From contig NZ_JADEWI010000023.1 in assembly GCF_015207705.1 (NCBI RefSeq), positions 1 to 64,000 on the forward strand: a stretch of 64,000 nt of DNA, in the 5' to 3' direction. Source of the DNA: Nostoc sp. LEGE 06077 (GTDB lineage Bacteria > Cyanobacteriota > Cyanobacteriia > Cyanobacteriales > Nostocaceae). Shown here piece after piece: positions 35,735 through 44,719 of this stretch. Numbering within the stretch: position 1 is the first letter of the stretch; the number at the start of each line of letters is the position of its first letter. A model generated the notes under the pieces. It searched no databases. It was not told where the DNA came from and saw nothing but the letters and a program-made list of their open reading frames with translations. The translations under genes were made by a program, and so were the position numbers.

Positions 35735-37099
35735 CTAAACCAAAGGTAATAGGATTTTAAATTCCGACCCTACTCCTATCTGAGAACGGAAATCTAATTT
35801 ACCACCATGTCTAGCTGTAATAATCCGATAACTAACGCCTAAACTAGTTTCTACATCAGCCCGTTTCTCAGTTGAAAAAGAATCCAGAATTTGTTTTTGA
35901 GCTTCTTCCGACATTCCAGAACTATTGTCAACAATACTAATACAAACCCAACGAGAATCTGGGGCATTTGGTTGGTTTGCTACTTGGGAAATAACTGCTG
36001 TAGTAATGACAATTTGAGGCTGATTGCTGTTATTATGACTCTCTTGTTGAAATTTCTGTCGCACTGCTTCATCTAATAAACCATCCACAGTTTGACTAAA
36101 AATATTCATTAATACTTGGTGCAATTGCCCCATAAAGCAAGACACTGGGGGAATTTTACCATATTTTTTCACAATCCCAATCTCTCCTTTTAAACGACTT
36201 TTCAGCAGGAGAATAATGCCATCTATACAAGCATTAATATCAACTGGTTTGGGATAAATTTCATCAATATGACAGAAATTTTGTAAACTGGTGACGAGTT
36301 TTTTTAATCTTTCTGCGCCAGTATGGGCGCTGGTCAAAGCTTTGGCTAAATCTTCTTCTAAAAAATCAAATTCAATTTCTTCTTTAAGATAGTTAATTGT
36401 AGCTGAACTTTGAGGTAAATCTTCAGCGTAAGCGGCGATTAGCTTAAGTAAATCTTGACTATATTTCGAGATGTAAGTTAAATTGCCCCAAATAAAACCT
36501 ACGGGGTCTAAAATTTCATGGGCTACGCCATCAACTAACCGTCCTAAACGTGCCATTTTATCATTTTGAATCATTTGTGCTTGACTACGTTCGTAGCGTA
36601 CCTGAGTTTCAATTCCCCGAATTTGCCAAGCGGCTAGATTTAAATCATGAATATCTAATAATTTGTATGTATTGCTATCTGTTTGGACAACAAGAGGTTC
36701 AGCAAAAAGTTCTGGCGATCGCTTGAGTGTATGCTGCATTGCTGTTAAAATCGTCGTCGTCTCTGGTAGCAGCAACATTTCTGTACGTGCATAGCTATAA
36801 AGCTCATATAAATTAGCTTTAGAAAATAGCTCTTGTCCAAAGGGACGAATGAAGAATTCTAGTATTCTTCGTCGAGAAATCATACCCAAGAATTTTCCTC
36901 GTTCCAGTAAAACTACACCTGGTAATCGCGGGTATTTTTCCAAATAATTGGCGACTTCAGTAGCTGTACAACTAATCTCTACACCAAAGTCGTACATTGG
37001 CAGTTGTTGGAGATTTGACTCTAAACTGAGGTAATTATCGCTGGTAATAGATAGAACTGGTGGTGATATTAAAGAGGTGAATTCTAGTGACACTGGCAA
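35735..37099 (-). CDS. CBS-domain histidine kinase-like protein
   Basis: The 454-residue cytosolic protein has a pair of CBS-type modules at about 30-155 (FGVEISCTATEVANYLEKYP; FLGMISRRRILEFF), which sense adenosyl ligands in other proteins. A HisKA-like helix follows with DGVAHEILDPVGFIWGNLTY (H194). The ATPase domain at 300-450 keeps SIVDNSSGMSEEAQ (G1) and LGVSYRIITARHGGKLDF (G2). The N-box reads QVLMNIFSQTVDGLL, lacking the usual second asparagine, so catalytic strength is uncertain. This architecture is common in multicellular cyanobacteria. No response regulator is adjacent. Confidence 0.85.
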   Translation of the reverse strand: MPVSLEFTSLISPPVLSITSDNYLSLESNLQQLPMYDFGVEISCTATEVANYLEKYPRLPGVVLLERGKFLGMISRRRILEFFIRPFGQELFSKANLYELYSYARTEMLLLPETTTILTAMQHTLKRSPELFAEPLVVQTDSNTYKLLDIHDLNLAAWQIRGIETQVRYERSQAQMIQNDKMARLGRLVDGVAHEILDPVGFIWGNLTYISKYSQDLLKLIAAYAEDLPQSSATINYLKEEIEFDFLEEDLAKALTSAHTGAERLKKLVTSLQNFCHIDEIYPKPVDINACIDGIILLLKSRLKGEIGIVKKYGKIPPVSCFMGQLHQVLMNIFSQTVDGLLDEAVRQKFQQESHNNSNQPQIVITTAVISQVANQPNAPDSRWVCISIVDNSSGMSEEAQKQILDSFSTEKRADVETSLGVSYRIITARHGGKLDFRSQIGVGSEFKILLPLV

Positions 37100-37923
37100 C
37101 CCTGATATATATAAATTTTAAGGGGTAATTAATAACTAAAAAGTTGAGATTTTAAAGTCTATGGAGTAAGTCTTTGGCTATCAAAATCATTATGTGAGGC
37201 AAGTTAGACAGATATAAAAGCTTGATAAATAACAAATTGACGACCTCACTCATTAGTTTTATTTGTACTGACAGACTTGAACCTTTATTTTATTAAAAGA
37301 TGTATATTTTATACAACTTAATTCATCAAAATATTAACTAATAATAATAAAATTGAGAATTTGCCAGATTTGAGCCAAGAGTAGCAGTGAAAATACTTGG
37401 AGTCGTTGGAGAATTTATCTCCATAATGGTTACTGAAAATTATTCCAATTTGGTATTGCTGTTTGCGAGTTTTTGTAGTAAAAATCAACCACAGCTTAAT
37501 CTCTTGTTTAGAAAAAGTAAGTTAAAACACCGATATCAGGAACTCAGGTGATCCCCAAATGTTTAAAGTCTGTAAATCCTTTATGAAAAAGCGTGAAAGA
37601 TAACACACAAATTAGATAATTTACAGTAAGTATAAACATTAGGTAATTAAACGTCACCTAGTTTTCTGCTCATCAACCGACAGTTCGGAACTATTGCGGA
37701 AATTAGACAATCTCAAAAATCCCCATCATCAGTAAATGCACTCATGTAAAATGACTATACTAAAACTCACAGCTGCTAGTTAGCGCTTAAGCAAGACTAG
37801 GAATTAAACATGATCTAATTGTGTCAATGATGTTTAATTATCCGTACATGACTTTGATCCCCAGTTCGATAGAATGACTAGACATAACCTCAAAACCTTA
37901 AACCGCTTTTGACTGCGACACCC
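37100..37923. other. Gene-free divergent region before the permease pair
   Basis: About 820 bases between divergent genes, A/T-rich. No reading frame with protein character, no palindromic Zur-like operator and no riboswitch can be recognised by eye. It should contain promoters for both flanking genes. Confidence 0.5.
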
Positions 37924-38979
37924 ATGAATCAATTGAGCAATGGTTTCACTATATTTCTGAGTCTGCTAGTCGAAGCGATGCCGTTTTTGCTCCTAGGGGT
38001 TTTATTCTCTAGTTTGCTGCTATTTTTTGTTGATGAGCGCAAATTAGTCGAAAAAATGCCCAAAAATCCGCTGTTGGGCGCTTTAGTTGGCAGTATGGTT
38101 GGTTTTTTATTTCCGGTGTGTGAGTGTGGCAATGTGCCAGTAGCGCGGCGCTTGCTGATTCAGGGCGTACCCACACCTGTAGCAATTGGTTTTTTATTAG
38201 CAGCGCCCACAATTAATCCGATTGTGATTTGGGCAACTTGGACAGCGTTTCGCGATCAGCCAGAAATAGTAGTTTTACGAGTAGTATTTTCTCTATTAAT
38301 TGCCACAATTGTTGGCTTTGTCTTCAGTTTTCAAAAGGACTTGAATCCCATAGTCCAGCCAGCAATTGCCCGTTACATGAAATTTAATCCCCCAGTCAAA
38401 GTAGAAACTCAACGGCAGGGAAAACGTTACCAACTTCCCCAGGAACCAACAACACCAAATTTGTTGCAATCTGGGACATATATTTTGGGTGGGAAAGCAG
38501 GTATACCCACCCGTATAGATGGGAGTTTATCTCCAGCAGATGACCCACTTGCCAGCCCAAATAAACCACTGGCCGCTAAACTGCGGTTGTTGATGGATAA
38601 CAGCATTCAAGAATTGCGGGAACTGGGAGGAGTAATGGTGATCGGCAGTGCGATCGCAGCTGCTATTCAAGTTTTAGCACCCCGTGATTTAATCCTTAGC
38701 CTCGGCGCTGGCCCGGTTAGTTCCATCATCGTGATGTTGATTCTGGCAGCGGTTGTCTCAATTTGTTCGACAGTCGATTCCTTTTTTGCCCTATCTTTTG
38801 CCTCAGCATTTAGTAGCGGTTCCTTGCTGGCATTTCTTGTATTTGGGCCAATGATCGACATTAAAAGCATTGGGTTAATGTTATCGATTTTCAAGCCTAG
38901 AGCAATTTTTTACCTCTTCGCCTTAGCGGGGCAATTGACATTCTTGTTCACCATTTTTCTTAACTTGCATGTTCTTTAA
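37924..38979 (+). CDS. Permease of the ArsP/DUF318 type (SO_0444/YcgR-like)
   Basis: Polytopic membrane protein, about 350 residues. The first part has several helices (GFTIFLSLLVEAMPFLLLGV) and the hallmark FPVCECGNVPVARRLL, whose cysteines probably handle metal or metalloid. GVPTPVAIGFLLAAPTINPI follows. A loop (170-235) separates the second bundle, which repeats the pattern (VVSICSTVDSFFALSFA). In Bacillus the related YcgR is Zur-regulated and paired with YcgQ, and the same pairing is seen here with the next gene. I chose ATG 37924; TTG 37909 is possible. Substrate, metal or otherwise, is inference. Confidence 0.87.
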   Translation: MNQLSNGFTIFLSLLVEAMPFLLLGVLFSSLLLFFVDERKLVEKMPKNPLLGALVGSMVGFLFPVCECGNVPVARRLLIQGVPTPVAIGFLLAAPTINPIVIWATWTAFRDQPEIVVLRVVFSLLIATIVGFVFSFQKDLNPIVQPAIARYMKFNPPVKVETQRQGKRYQLPQEPTTPNLLQSGTYILGGKAGIPTRIDGSLSPADDPLASPNKPLAAKLRLLMDNSIQELRELGGVMVIGSAIAAAIQVLAPRDLILSLGAGPVSSIIVMLILAAVVSICSTVDSFFALSFASAFSSGSLLAFLVFGPMIDIKSIGLMLSIFKPRAIFYLFALAGQLTFLFTIFLNLHVL

Positions 38980-39017
38980 AAAGTGCTGAGTTAAAAGACG
39001 GATATGTCTAATAACCA

Positions 39018-39800
39018 ATGACAGAGGGTAAAGGACAAATGACATCCAAATCTCAACGTTTTAATCTATTACTACCTTGGCTGGATGTTTTAGCCGTCAC
39101 AGCTTGGGGAATTTTGATGTTGAAATACTGGCTGACTGGCAAACTGAACTTGTTGATTCACCCGAATTACTTCGGTTTGGTGGTAGTAGCTGGTATTGGC
39201 TTGATTATTGTCGGTTTATTCAAAATGCAAGAACTTTGGCAACGTCGTCGCCGCGATATTGTGTCAAACGTCCAGCACATGACTTTGTTTCCTCCCGGTT
39301 GGGGTGGTGCTTTGCTATTAACTGCGGCAATTTTAGGGTTCATTTTTACACCGCAGGTTTTTGCCAGTGACAAAGCACTTAATCGCGGTGTCACTGATTT
39401 ACTGGGAACCTCACGCATCAAGCCCCAATCCTTTAGAGCTTCGATTCGTCCTGAAGAGCGATCGCTAGTAGACTGGGTACGGACACTCAACGTTTATCCT
39501 GAACCAGACGCATATACAGGACAAAAAGCCAAAGTCCAAGGATTTGTCATTCATCCACCAGATTTAAGCAAAGAATATGTATTTTTAGCCAAATTCGTTC
39601 TCTCATGCTGTGCTGCGGATGCTTACCCCGTAGGTTTACCCGTGAAATTGCCAGCCAATCAAGAACAGTACGCCCCTGACATCTGGTTAGAAGTCGAAGG
39701 ACAAATGGCTACAGACAATCTCAACGGAAAACGCCAACTCACTATTGTGGCTAACGCCGTCAAAAAAATTCCCCAACCCCAAAATCCATATAGTTACTAG
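39018..39800 (+). CDS. TIGR03943/DUF1980 permease subunit (YcgQ-like)
   Basis: Partner of the preceding permease, 260 residues. Two to three N-terminal membrane helices (LDVLAVTAWGILMLKYWL, YFGLVVVAGIGLIIVGLF, and GGALLLTAAILGFIF) precede an extracytoplasmic domain with AKVQGFVIHPPDLSKEY, the cysteine block FVLSCCAADAYPVGLPV and WLEVEGQMA. The CC-A-D pair is characteristic and may bind a metal. The 38-base gap suggests an operon. ATG 39018 lies in a repeat-type context (AATAACCAATGACAGA); ATG 39039, preceded by AAAGGA, is a reasonable alternative. Confidence 0.87.
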   Translation: MTEGKGQMTSKSQRFNLLLPWLDVLAVTAWGILMLKYWLTGKLNLLIHPNYFGLVVVAGIGLIIVGLFKMQELWQRRRRDIVSNVQHMTLFPPGWGGALLLTAAILGFIFTPQVFASDKALNRGVTDLLGTSRIKPQSFRASIRPEERSLVDWVRTLNVYPEPDAYTGQKAKVQGFVIHPPDLSKEYVFLAKFVLSCCAADAYPVGLPVKLPANQEQYAPDIWLEVEGQMATDNLNGKRQLTIVANAVKKIPQPQNPYSY

Positions 39801-39894
39801 TCAAGAGTTCATAGTCAATAGTCAATAGTTTATTTTTATTGACATTGACCCTTGACCCTTGATCCTTGACCATTGACCCTTAACCAATGACTAG
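39801..39894. repeat. Heptamer tandem repeats running into a start codon
   Basis: Degenerate 7-base units such as AGTCAAT, TTGACCC, TTGATCC and TTGACCA fill the gap after the YcgQ-like gene. The last unit (AACCAATGACTAG) contains the start codon of the next gene at 39887. This is the short tandem repeat type of heterocystous cyanobacteria. Confidence 0.75.
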
Positions 39895-41380
39895 TAAAAA
39901 CCTGATCCAACCACTAGACCGAGTAGCGATCGCCTTGATGCTGCTGCTGAGTTTATTGATTGGCTTTATCATCTTACAAGGTGATGTTGTTTCTCCCCGC
40001 GTCCGCAATTTTACTTGGCAAAATCAGCAAATTGGCTCAGAAGATATTGCTTTTAGCCTCACCTTTAGTCGGCCAATGGACACTAAAAGTGTTGAGGATA
40101 ACTTAAAAATTGAGCCGCCGCTGGCAGGAAAATTTAGTTGGGCAGGTAGGCGGATGGTTTATACACTGTTGACACCTGCTCCCTACGGTACAAACTATAA
40201 AGTCCAGCTACAACAAGCACAAGATAAATTTGCCGAGAAAGACAGTAAAACTAAAGTTATACAGCCCTTTGTTGGCAGTTTTCGCACCCGCGATCGCGTC
40301 ATTATTTATATAGGTGCTAACCCAGAAGAACAAGGGCAGTTAATTCTTTACAACTTAACCCAAGAGCAAAAAAAGGTACTTACCCCCAAAGACATCACAG
40401 TGATGGACTTTAAAGCATTTCCAGAGGGGGAAAAAATCTTATTTTCGGCTCGGACAGCGAACAACGAAGATTTACTTTCTGCTCAGTTGTATACAGTCAC
40501 AACAGGAATTACCGGAGAATCAGATACTAAACCAGAAGCAGCGGGTAAAGTTGACTTAATTTTAGATAATAAAGATTATCAAAATCTGAAATTTGACTTA
40601 TCACCAGACGGACAAACTATCGTCGTCCAACGTGGGAATAAAAATAATCCCGGTGACTTTGGGCTGTGGTATATGCCCACCACCTGGGACAAATCAAAAG
40701 CCAAACCCACCCCCCAACGTCTGCAAAGCCAACCTGGGGGAGACTTTATGATTACTCCCGATAGTAAAGCCGTCGCCGTTGCTCAAGGTCAAGGGGCGGC
40801 AATCTTACCACTACAAAACGATGCGACTAAACCCTTAGACTTTTTGCCGCAATTTGGTTTAGTGCAAGCTTTCTCTAAAGATGGCTCTCAAGCGGCGATG
40901 GTCAAATTCAATACCGATTACACACGAGATTTATTTTTAGTCACCAACCAAGGTATTCAAAAACCTCTGGTAAAAACTACAGGCTCGATTATCAATTGCC
41001 AATTCGACCCCGCCTCACCCACTCTCTATTGCTTGTTAACCCAGTTAATCACCCAAGCAGAATATGTAGAGCAGCCTTATTTAGTCGCCATCAACCTGAA
41101 CAATGGACAACAAAAACCGTTACTAGTTTTACCAGTTGATCAGCGGAATGTGGAAATGAGCTTATCACCTGATGGTCTAGGTTTGTTGTTTGACCAAGTA
41201 GTTCCTCAATCCACGAACGTGCCAGCACCTGCAAGTAGTTTAAAGACAGATGACGGCGAAGCGATCGCTACTAGCAGTTTGTGGTTAATGCCATTGTTAC
41301 CTATTGCTGATGCGGCTGTCACCACAATTAAACCAGAAAAGCTACCTTTAATTGGCTTCCATCCCCGTTGGTTGCCTTAA
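39887..41380 (+). CDS. Membrane-anchored protein with Ig-like and beta-propeller-like domains
   Basis: The 497-residue protein has one N-terminal helix (VAIALMLLLSLLIGFIILQ) and then an SbsA-type Ig-like domain (about 38-145) with AFSLTFSRPMDTKSVEDNLK and the closing PFVGSFRTRD. The remainder (150-497) consists of beta-propeller-type repeats with FDLSPDGQTIVVQRG, MITPDSKAVAVAQGQG, AFSKDGSQAAMVKF and MSLSPDGLGLLFDQ, the PD40/TolB-like pattern. It should face the periplasm as a binding or structural protein. No catalytic residues are apparent. The start codon sits in a heptamer repeat, and a strong hairpin follows the stop. Confidence 0.8.
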   Translation: MTSKNLIQPLDRVAIALMLLLSLLIGFIILQGDVVSPRVRNFTWQNQQIGSEDIAFSLTFSRPMDTKSVEDNLKIEPPLAGKFSWAGRRMVYTLLTPAPYGTNYKVQLQQAQDKFAEKDSKTKVIQPFVGSFRTRDRVIIYIGANPEEQGQLILYNLTQEQKKVLTPKDITVMDFKAFPEGEKILFSARTANNEDLLSAQLYTVTTGITGESDTKPEAAGKVDLILDNKDYQNLKFDLSPDGQTIVVQRGNKNNPGDFGLWYMPTTWDKSKAKPTPQRLQSQPGGDFMITPDSKAVAVAQGQGAAILPLQNDATKPLDFLPQFGLVQAFSKDGSQAAMVKFNTDYTRDLFLVTNQGIQKPLVKTTGSIINCQFDPASPTLYCLLTQLITQAEYVEQPYLVAINLNNGQQKPLLVLPVDQRNVEMSLSPDGLGLLFDQVVPQSTNVPAPASSLKTDDGEAIATSSLWLMPLLPIADAAVTTIKPEKLPLIGFHPRWLP

Positions 41381-41405
41381 AGATGAGTGCTGAGTGCTGA
41401 GTTAA

Positions 41406-41430
41406 AAAGACGTTGCAATGCAACGTCTTT
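41406..41430 (+). terminator. Hairpin terminator after the Ig/propeller gene
   Basis: AAAGACGTTGCA and TGCAACGTCTTT are perfectly complementary around a central A (41406-41430), with flanking A and T runs. It is preceded by GAGTGCTGAGTGCTGAG heptamers (41384-41400). Confidence 0.75.
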
Positions 41431-41441
41431 AAATTTGAATT

Positions 41442-41595
41442 AACGTGAGTTCGATGACCTCTCCCCAACCCCTCTCCGCGTCGGAGAGGGGCTTAAATAT
41501 CTTGAAATATCGACGAAAAATTAAGGTTTAGAAGCCTCTCTCCTTGCAGGGGAGAGGTTTGGAGAGGGGTTTTTTAAATTCGTCGAACTCACGTT
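41442..41595. mobile_element. 154-bp MITE with perfect 13-bp inverted ends and GAATT target duplication
   Basis: AACGTGAGTTCGA at 41442-41454 is exactly reversed as TCGAACTCACGTT at 41583-41595. GAATT occurs directly outside both ends (41437-41441 and 41596-41600), as a target-site duplication would. The interior is two C/T-rich and G/A-rich arms (CCTCTCCCCAACCCCTCTCC; GGGGAGAGGTTTGGAGAGGG) that can fold back on each other. There is no coding capacity, so it must be moved by a transposase in trans. Confidence 0.85.
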
Positions 41596-41635
41596 GAATT
41601 ACTGTATCGCAATTTGACGGCTTAAAATGATAACG

Positions 41636-41922
41636 TTAGTTTTGTAGATTAATTTGAGGTTGAAGTTCTTGAACTTCCTCAATTGATAAATCTGTTATAC
41701 GCACAATAATTTCCACTGGTAAGCTTTCTCTTAACAAATTAGTGGCGGTTTCTCTTTGTTTTCTCGCCTCTGCTTTCGCTTCTACGTCTCTTTGAAGAGA
41801 CTGATAAATTACCGCTTCCTCTATAAACTCCCTCCGCCTGTCATTGTTATCGATTCTCCCATCAGCCAACTAGCAAAGTCCGATGAGAAGTGTTCAGCTA
41901 AAAATCGGCAGGTATCGTCATA
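41636..41922 (-). pseudogene. Decayed Rpn/DUF4351-type nuclease (transposase-like) remnant
   Basis: A 22-codon fragment at 41851-41922 reads YDDTCRFLAEHFSSDFASWL, the typical N-terminus of the large cyanobacterial PD-(D/E)xK nuclease family annotated as Rpn or DUF4351. It changes frame and continues as DNNDRRREFIEEAVIYQSLQ to LSIEEVQELQPQIN, the family C-terminus. The central catalytic region (some 150-200 residues) is missing, and the ATG is not present at the expected place (ATA). The 77-residue open frame starting at 41869 is therefore a remnant. It lies next to the MITE. Confidence 0.8.
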
Positions 41923-42626
41923 TATGTAAAATCACAAGGCTTTGATTCACGCGATCACTCAAATTATATAAATTCCTGTTCATGTAGTGTCTACATTTTT
42001 GATAGGTCAAAAATATCAGATGCGATCGCATTCAAAGCACAAGCAGATATTTTACTGACATTACATCTAAATCATTTTACTGTTTTGGGAAGTGCGATCG
42101 CTTCAATTGTGCAAGCCCCAGCATAAACGCGGCAAGTTTAAAGGAAAATGTAGAGTTCTATATTTTCTAAATCCTTAAACCCTACACCCTCAACCCTCAC
42201 ATCTCTAGTTCCCCTGTAGTCTCACACCCCTGTTCCCTTAAAAGCAAGGTGTTTGCTAAATTATATACAGCGCCGATGTTTGTCTGCGCCTGAATTTTTG
42301 CCAGGCAGCTGTTACTACCAAATCAAAATAATTGTTTACCGAAGCCAACCTAGATACAACCTTTGTGAGACATCTATGCTGAAGTCCGTACATAGTAACA
42401 TTTGAACCACAAACCCTCATCCCGTCTAAGGTTGACGGTTTGTCAGGTCATAATGTTATAACGTCATCAGTTCTAGATGCAAAATGGGAACACTAGCTCA
42501 TGACTAGTGACTCATGCTTGGGAAAAATTCAACTTGGTTTCTAAATTAAACGCCGAGCGAACAAAGTTGATAAGCAATGCTGAAATGAGCATCGCTGAGT
42601 ATCTTTAGGTGGGTGGGTCAAGAGTG
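41923..42626. other. Gene-free stretch of about 700 bases
   Basis: It contains two HIP1 sites and a C/T-rich run (CCTACACCCTCAACCCTC). A short open stretch near 42020-42127 (QADILLTLHLNHFTVLGSAI) has no start codon and no recognisable relative. I see no RNA gene or operator. Confidence 0.45.
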
Positions 42627-44210
42627 ATGAATGAAGCTGACACCTCAAACAACAGGGCTGTGATGGAATCTCTCAATTCTGCTAATTCGCTACAACCAGA
42701 GCCGGCGAGCTGTCCTTTTTATGCGGTTGTGCCTTCTGAAAATCTGGCTATTAGGCAATTGCCACTCCTCAAACCAGCAGAAGAAACACAACAAGAGCCG
42801 CCAAATTCTCAATCTGCTGAAAATGTTACCCAAGAAGAATGGGTGGCAGAACCAGATAGTGGACAACAAGCAGTAATTGATGATGAATTTCAGAAACTGC
42901 TGGTATTAAATGAAGAACTGCGTGCAGCTAACAATGAATTGTACGGACAAGTAGAACATCTCAAAGATGACCTAGCTGAGTCGGAAAAGGCTTTACAGTG
43001 GCAGAAAAGGCGCTCCAGTGTCACTGAGTCAATGCTGAACCAACAAGCGCAAGAACTAATTGCAGCCCAGGAACAAATTCAGTCTTTATTTCAACAGTTA
43101 GACACCACTACACAAACTGTTCAACGTCAAGAAACTCTCATAGAAACTTATAAAGCACAGCTACAAATTAGTCAGCAACGTCTCGCCCAATTAGAACGGG
43201 AATGTGCGTTATTGCAAACGAATTATAATGAACAGTCTCAACAAGTTTTGCAGTCAGAAACGACTTGTCGAGAGCTACGTACTCGGCTAATGCGTCAACA
43301 GCGCCAAACACTGCAATTTAAGGCAGCTTTAGAAAAATGTCTAGAACCACCTGTTGTCAACGACGACTCTCCAGCGGAAACAGGGAATAATACTCCGAAC
43401 AGCACGACTAAGCAAAGTAGATTTTCTAGAAAAGCGCGATCGCTATTTCCTAACGTACAACCAATTAGACCTTGGTCAGCAGAATCAGAATCTTCTTCCG
43501 AAGATGCGGCTCATCCTTGGGGTGAATCTTCAGTACCACCCGCATCCAGTCATAGTAACCCTGTTCCGCAACCTTCATCTCCGTGGAACTGGCCAATTAA
43601 GGAAGAAACACCAGAACCGACTGAACCAGATACTTCCGCAGAAACAGAAGATGAGCCAATAACATTAGAAACTGTTTCATCAGGAGATTCTTCAGCCAAA
43701 CTCGATGAACAAATAGATAGTCTCATCCAAATGTTTTTTGCTTCTCAGCCGGGATCTACACCATCTACTACCAGTGAAACTAATGTCACCAGTGATCAAG
43801 CTGAAAAACCTATATGGGAGACTTGGGTGACAAATGAGGAACAATCAGAAACTACGCTTGAACAGCAATTGGAAGCCTTAACAACAGAAAATCATGCACC
43901 AATTACTGTTTCTAGTTCAGTAATTGAAGAGTCAACAATTTTACCGGAAAATAATTCACCAATTTCTTTTACTGTGCCGTTGACCAAGAAGACAACGGAA
44001 GAACCAGAAAATTTCTGGTTAGAAACTACACCAGAAAATACTGAGGAATTGCCAGAAACAGAGTTATCTGAAGAAACATCTGGTGACTATAGCAATGATC
44101 CTCAATCACCGTCACCAGTTGTTTATCCCCAGCGTCCACCCAAGGGACGTAAATCGTTGGCATCAGTCGAATTACCAAATTTTCGCTCAAATAGCCAAAA
44201 TAATGCGTAA
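42627..44210 (+). CDS. Coiled-coil protein with long acidic low-complexity tail, unknown function
   Basis: I do not recognise a family. The protein of about 527 residues (from ATG 42627; a GTG at 42609 is in frame) has an N-terminal polar part, then a long coiled coil at about 80-240 (LLVLNEELRAANNELYGQVE, LNQQAQELIAAQEQIQSLFQ, RECALLQTNYNEQSQQVLQS). A disordered tail rich in E, S, T and P follows, and the C-terminus has a compact basic motif (PQRPPKGRKSLASVELPNF) that looks conserved. It has no signal peptide, membrane helix or enzyme motif. It may be a scaffold or cytoskeleton-like protein. It converges on the 44276 gene across a palindromic terminator. Confidence 0.75.
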   Translation: MNEADTSNNRAVMESLNSANSLQPEPASCPFYAVVPSENLAIRQLPLLKPAEETQQEPPNSQSAENVTQEEWVAEPDSGQQAVIDDEFQKLLVLNEELRAANNELYGQVEHLKDDLAESEKALQWQKRRSSVTESMLNQQAQELIAAQEQIQSLFQQLDTTTQTVQRQETLIETYKAQLQISQQRLAQLERECALLQTNYNEQSQQVLQSETTCRELRTRLMRQQRQTLQFKAALEKCLEPPVVNDDSPAETGNNTPNSTTKQSRFSRKARSLFPNVQPIRPWSAESESSSEDAAHPWGESSVPPASSHSNPVPQPSSPWNWPIKEETPEPTEPDTSAETEDEPITLETVSSGDSSAKLDEQIDSLIQMFFASQPGSTPSTTSETNVTSDQAEKPIWETWVTNEEQSETTLEQQLEALTTENHAPITVSSSVIEESTILPENNSPISFTVPLTKKTTEEPENFWLETTPENTEELPETELSEETSGDYSNDPQSPSPVVYPQRPPKGRKSLASVELPNFRSNSQNNA

Positions 44211-44232
44211 TTCATTAGTTGAGAAAATAGCT

Positions 44233-44262
44233 GGTTGGGTTTAGCGATCGCTAAACCCAACC
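44233..44262. terminator. 30-bp perfect palindrome with HIP1 core between convergent genes
   Basis: GGTTGGGTTTAGCGA is followed by its reverse complement TCGCTAAACCCAACC, centred on GCGATCGC. It lies between two convergent genes and can serve both as terminator. GTTGGGT...ACCCAAC arms recur at 47374-47400. Confidence 0.7.
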
Positions 44263-44275
44263 TTGTATATTGAGG

Positions 44276-44698
44276 CTAAATAAATTCTAGACCTGCCATC
44301 TCAAGCACAAATATGCCAGGAATCTTACCTAGCTGTTCAATAGATAAAACATAATCGTTGAAATGATCCATATTTTCATCTGTATCAGAACTAATTTCTA
44401 AGCGCGAATTGCAGGTGGCAATAATTTCTTTGTCTGGATGATGTTGACCAAAGCGATTTGCCATTTCTTGTGATTCTTGTAAGACAGATGGTTCCATGTC
44501 TAGGTAAATATATAGCGCCCAGCGATCAAAGCTCAATGTCAGACGATTCTCACCATGAGAGACACTCATTGATGGCTTAGTAGGATCATGATTGAAAAAA
44601 TTCACAAGTTTTATCTCAGCATCTTGAAGTGTTATGCCACAATCAGGTGCGATGAGAGCAAGAGCGTTGTATGACATTGGAAGCAGTTTCAACTCCAA
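44276..44698 (-). CDS. Hypothetical protein, 140 residues
   Basis: I do not recognise a family. It is a small soluble alpha/beta-looking protein without cysteine pairs, signal peptide or membrane helix. Visible features are an aromatic block (RLTLSFDRWALYIYLDMEPS), an acidic patch (DTDENMDHFNDYV) and a hydrophobic end (IFVLEMAGLEFI). The size and style resemble immunity-type or SMI1-like proteins, but no toxin is next to it, so I do not make that call. It lies 21 bases after the CruA/CruP-like gene on the same strand and is probably co-transcribed with it. Confidence 0.7.
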   Translation of the reverse strand: MELKLLPMSYNALALIAPDCGITLQDAEIKLVNFFNHDPTKPSMSVSHGENRLTLSFDRWALYIYLDMEPSVLQESQEMANRFGQHHPDKEIIATCNSRLEISSDTDENMDHFNDYVLSIEQLGKIPGIFVLEMAGLEFI

Positions 44699-44719
44699 AA
44701 CTGAATAACTATTTTTAAC

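Noticed and set aside
41442-41595. C/T- and G/A-rich hairpin as a plain terminator
   Set aside because: Perfect 13-bp ends and the GAATT direct repeat on both sides indicate an inserted element; a separate terminator already follows the gene at 41406-41430.
44276-44698. Immunity protein of a toxin system
   Set aside because: Only the size and style suggest it; there is no adjacent toxin or recognised immunity motif.
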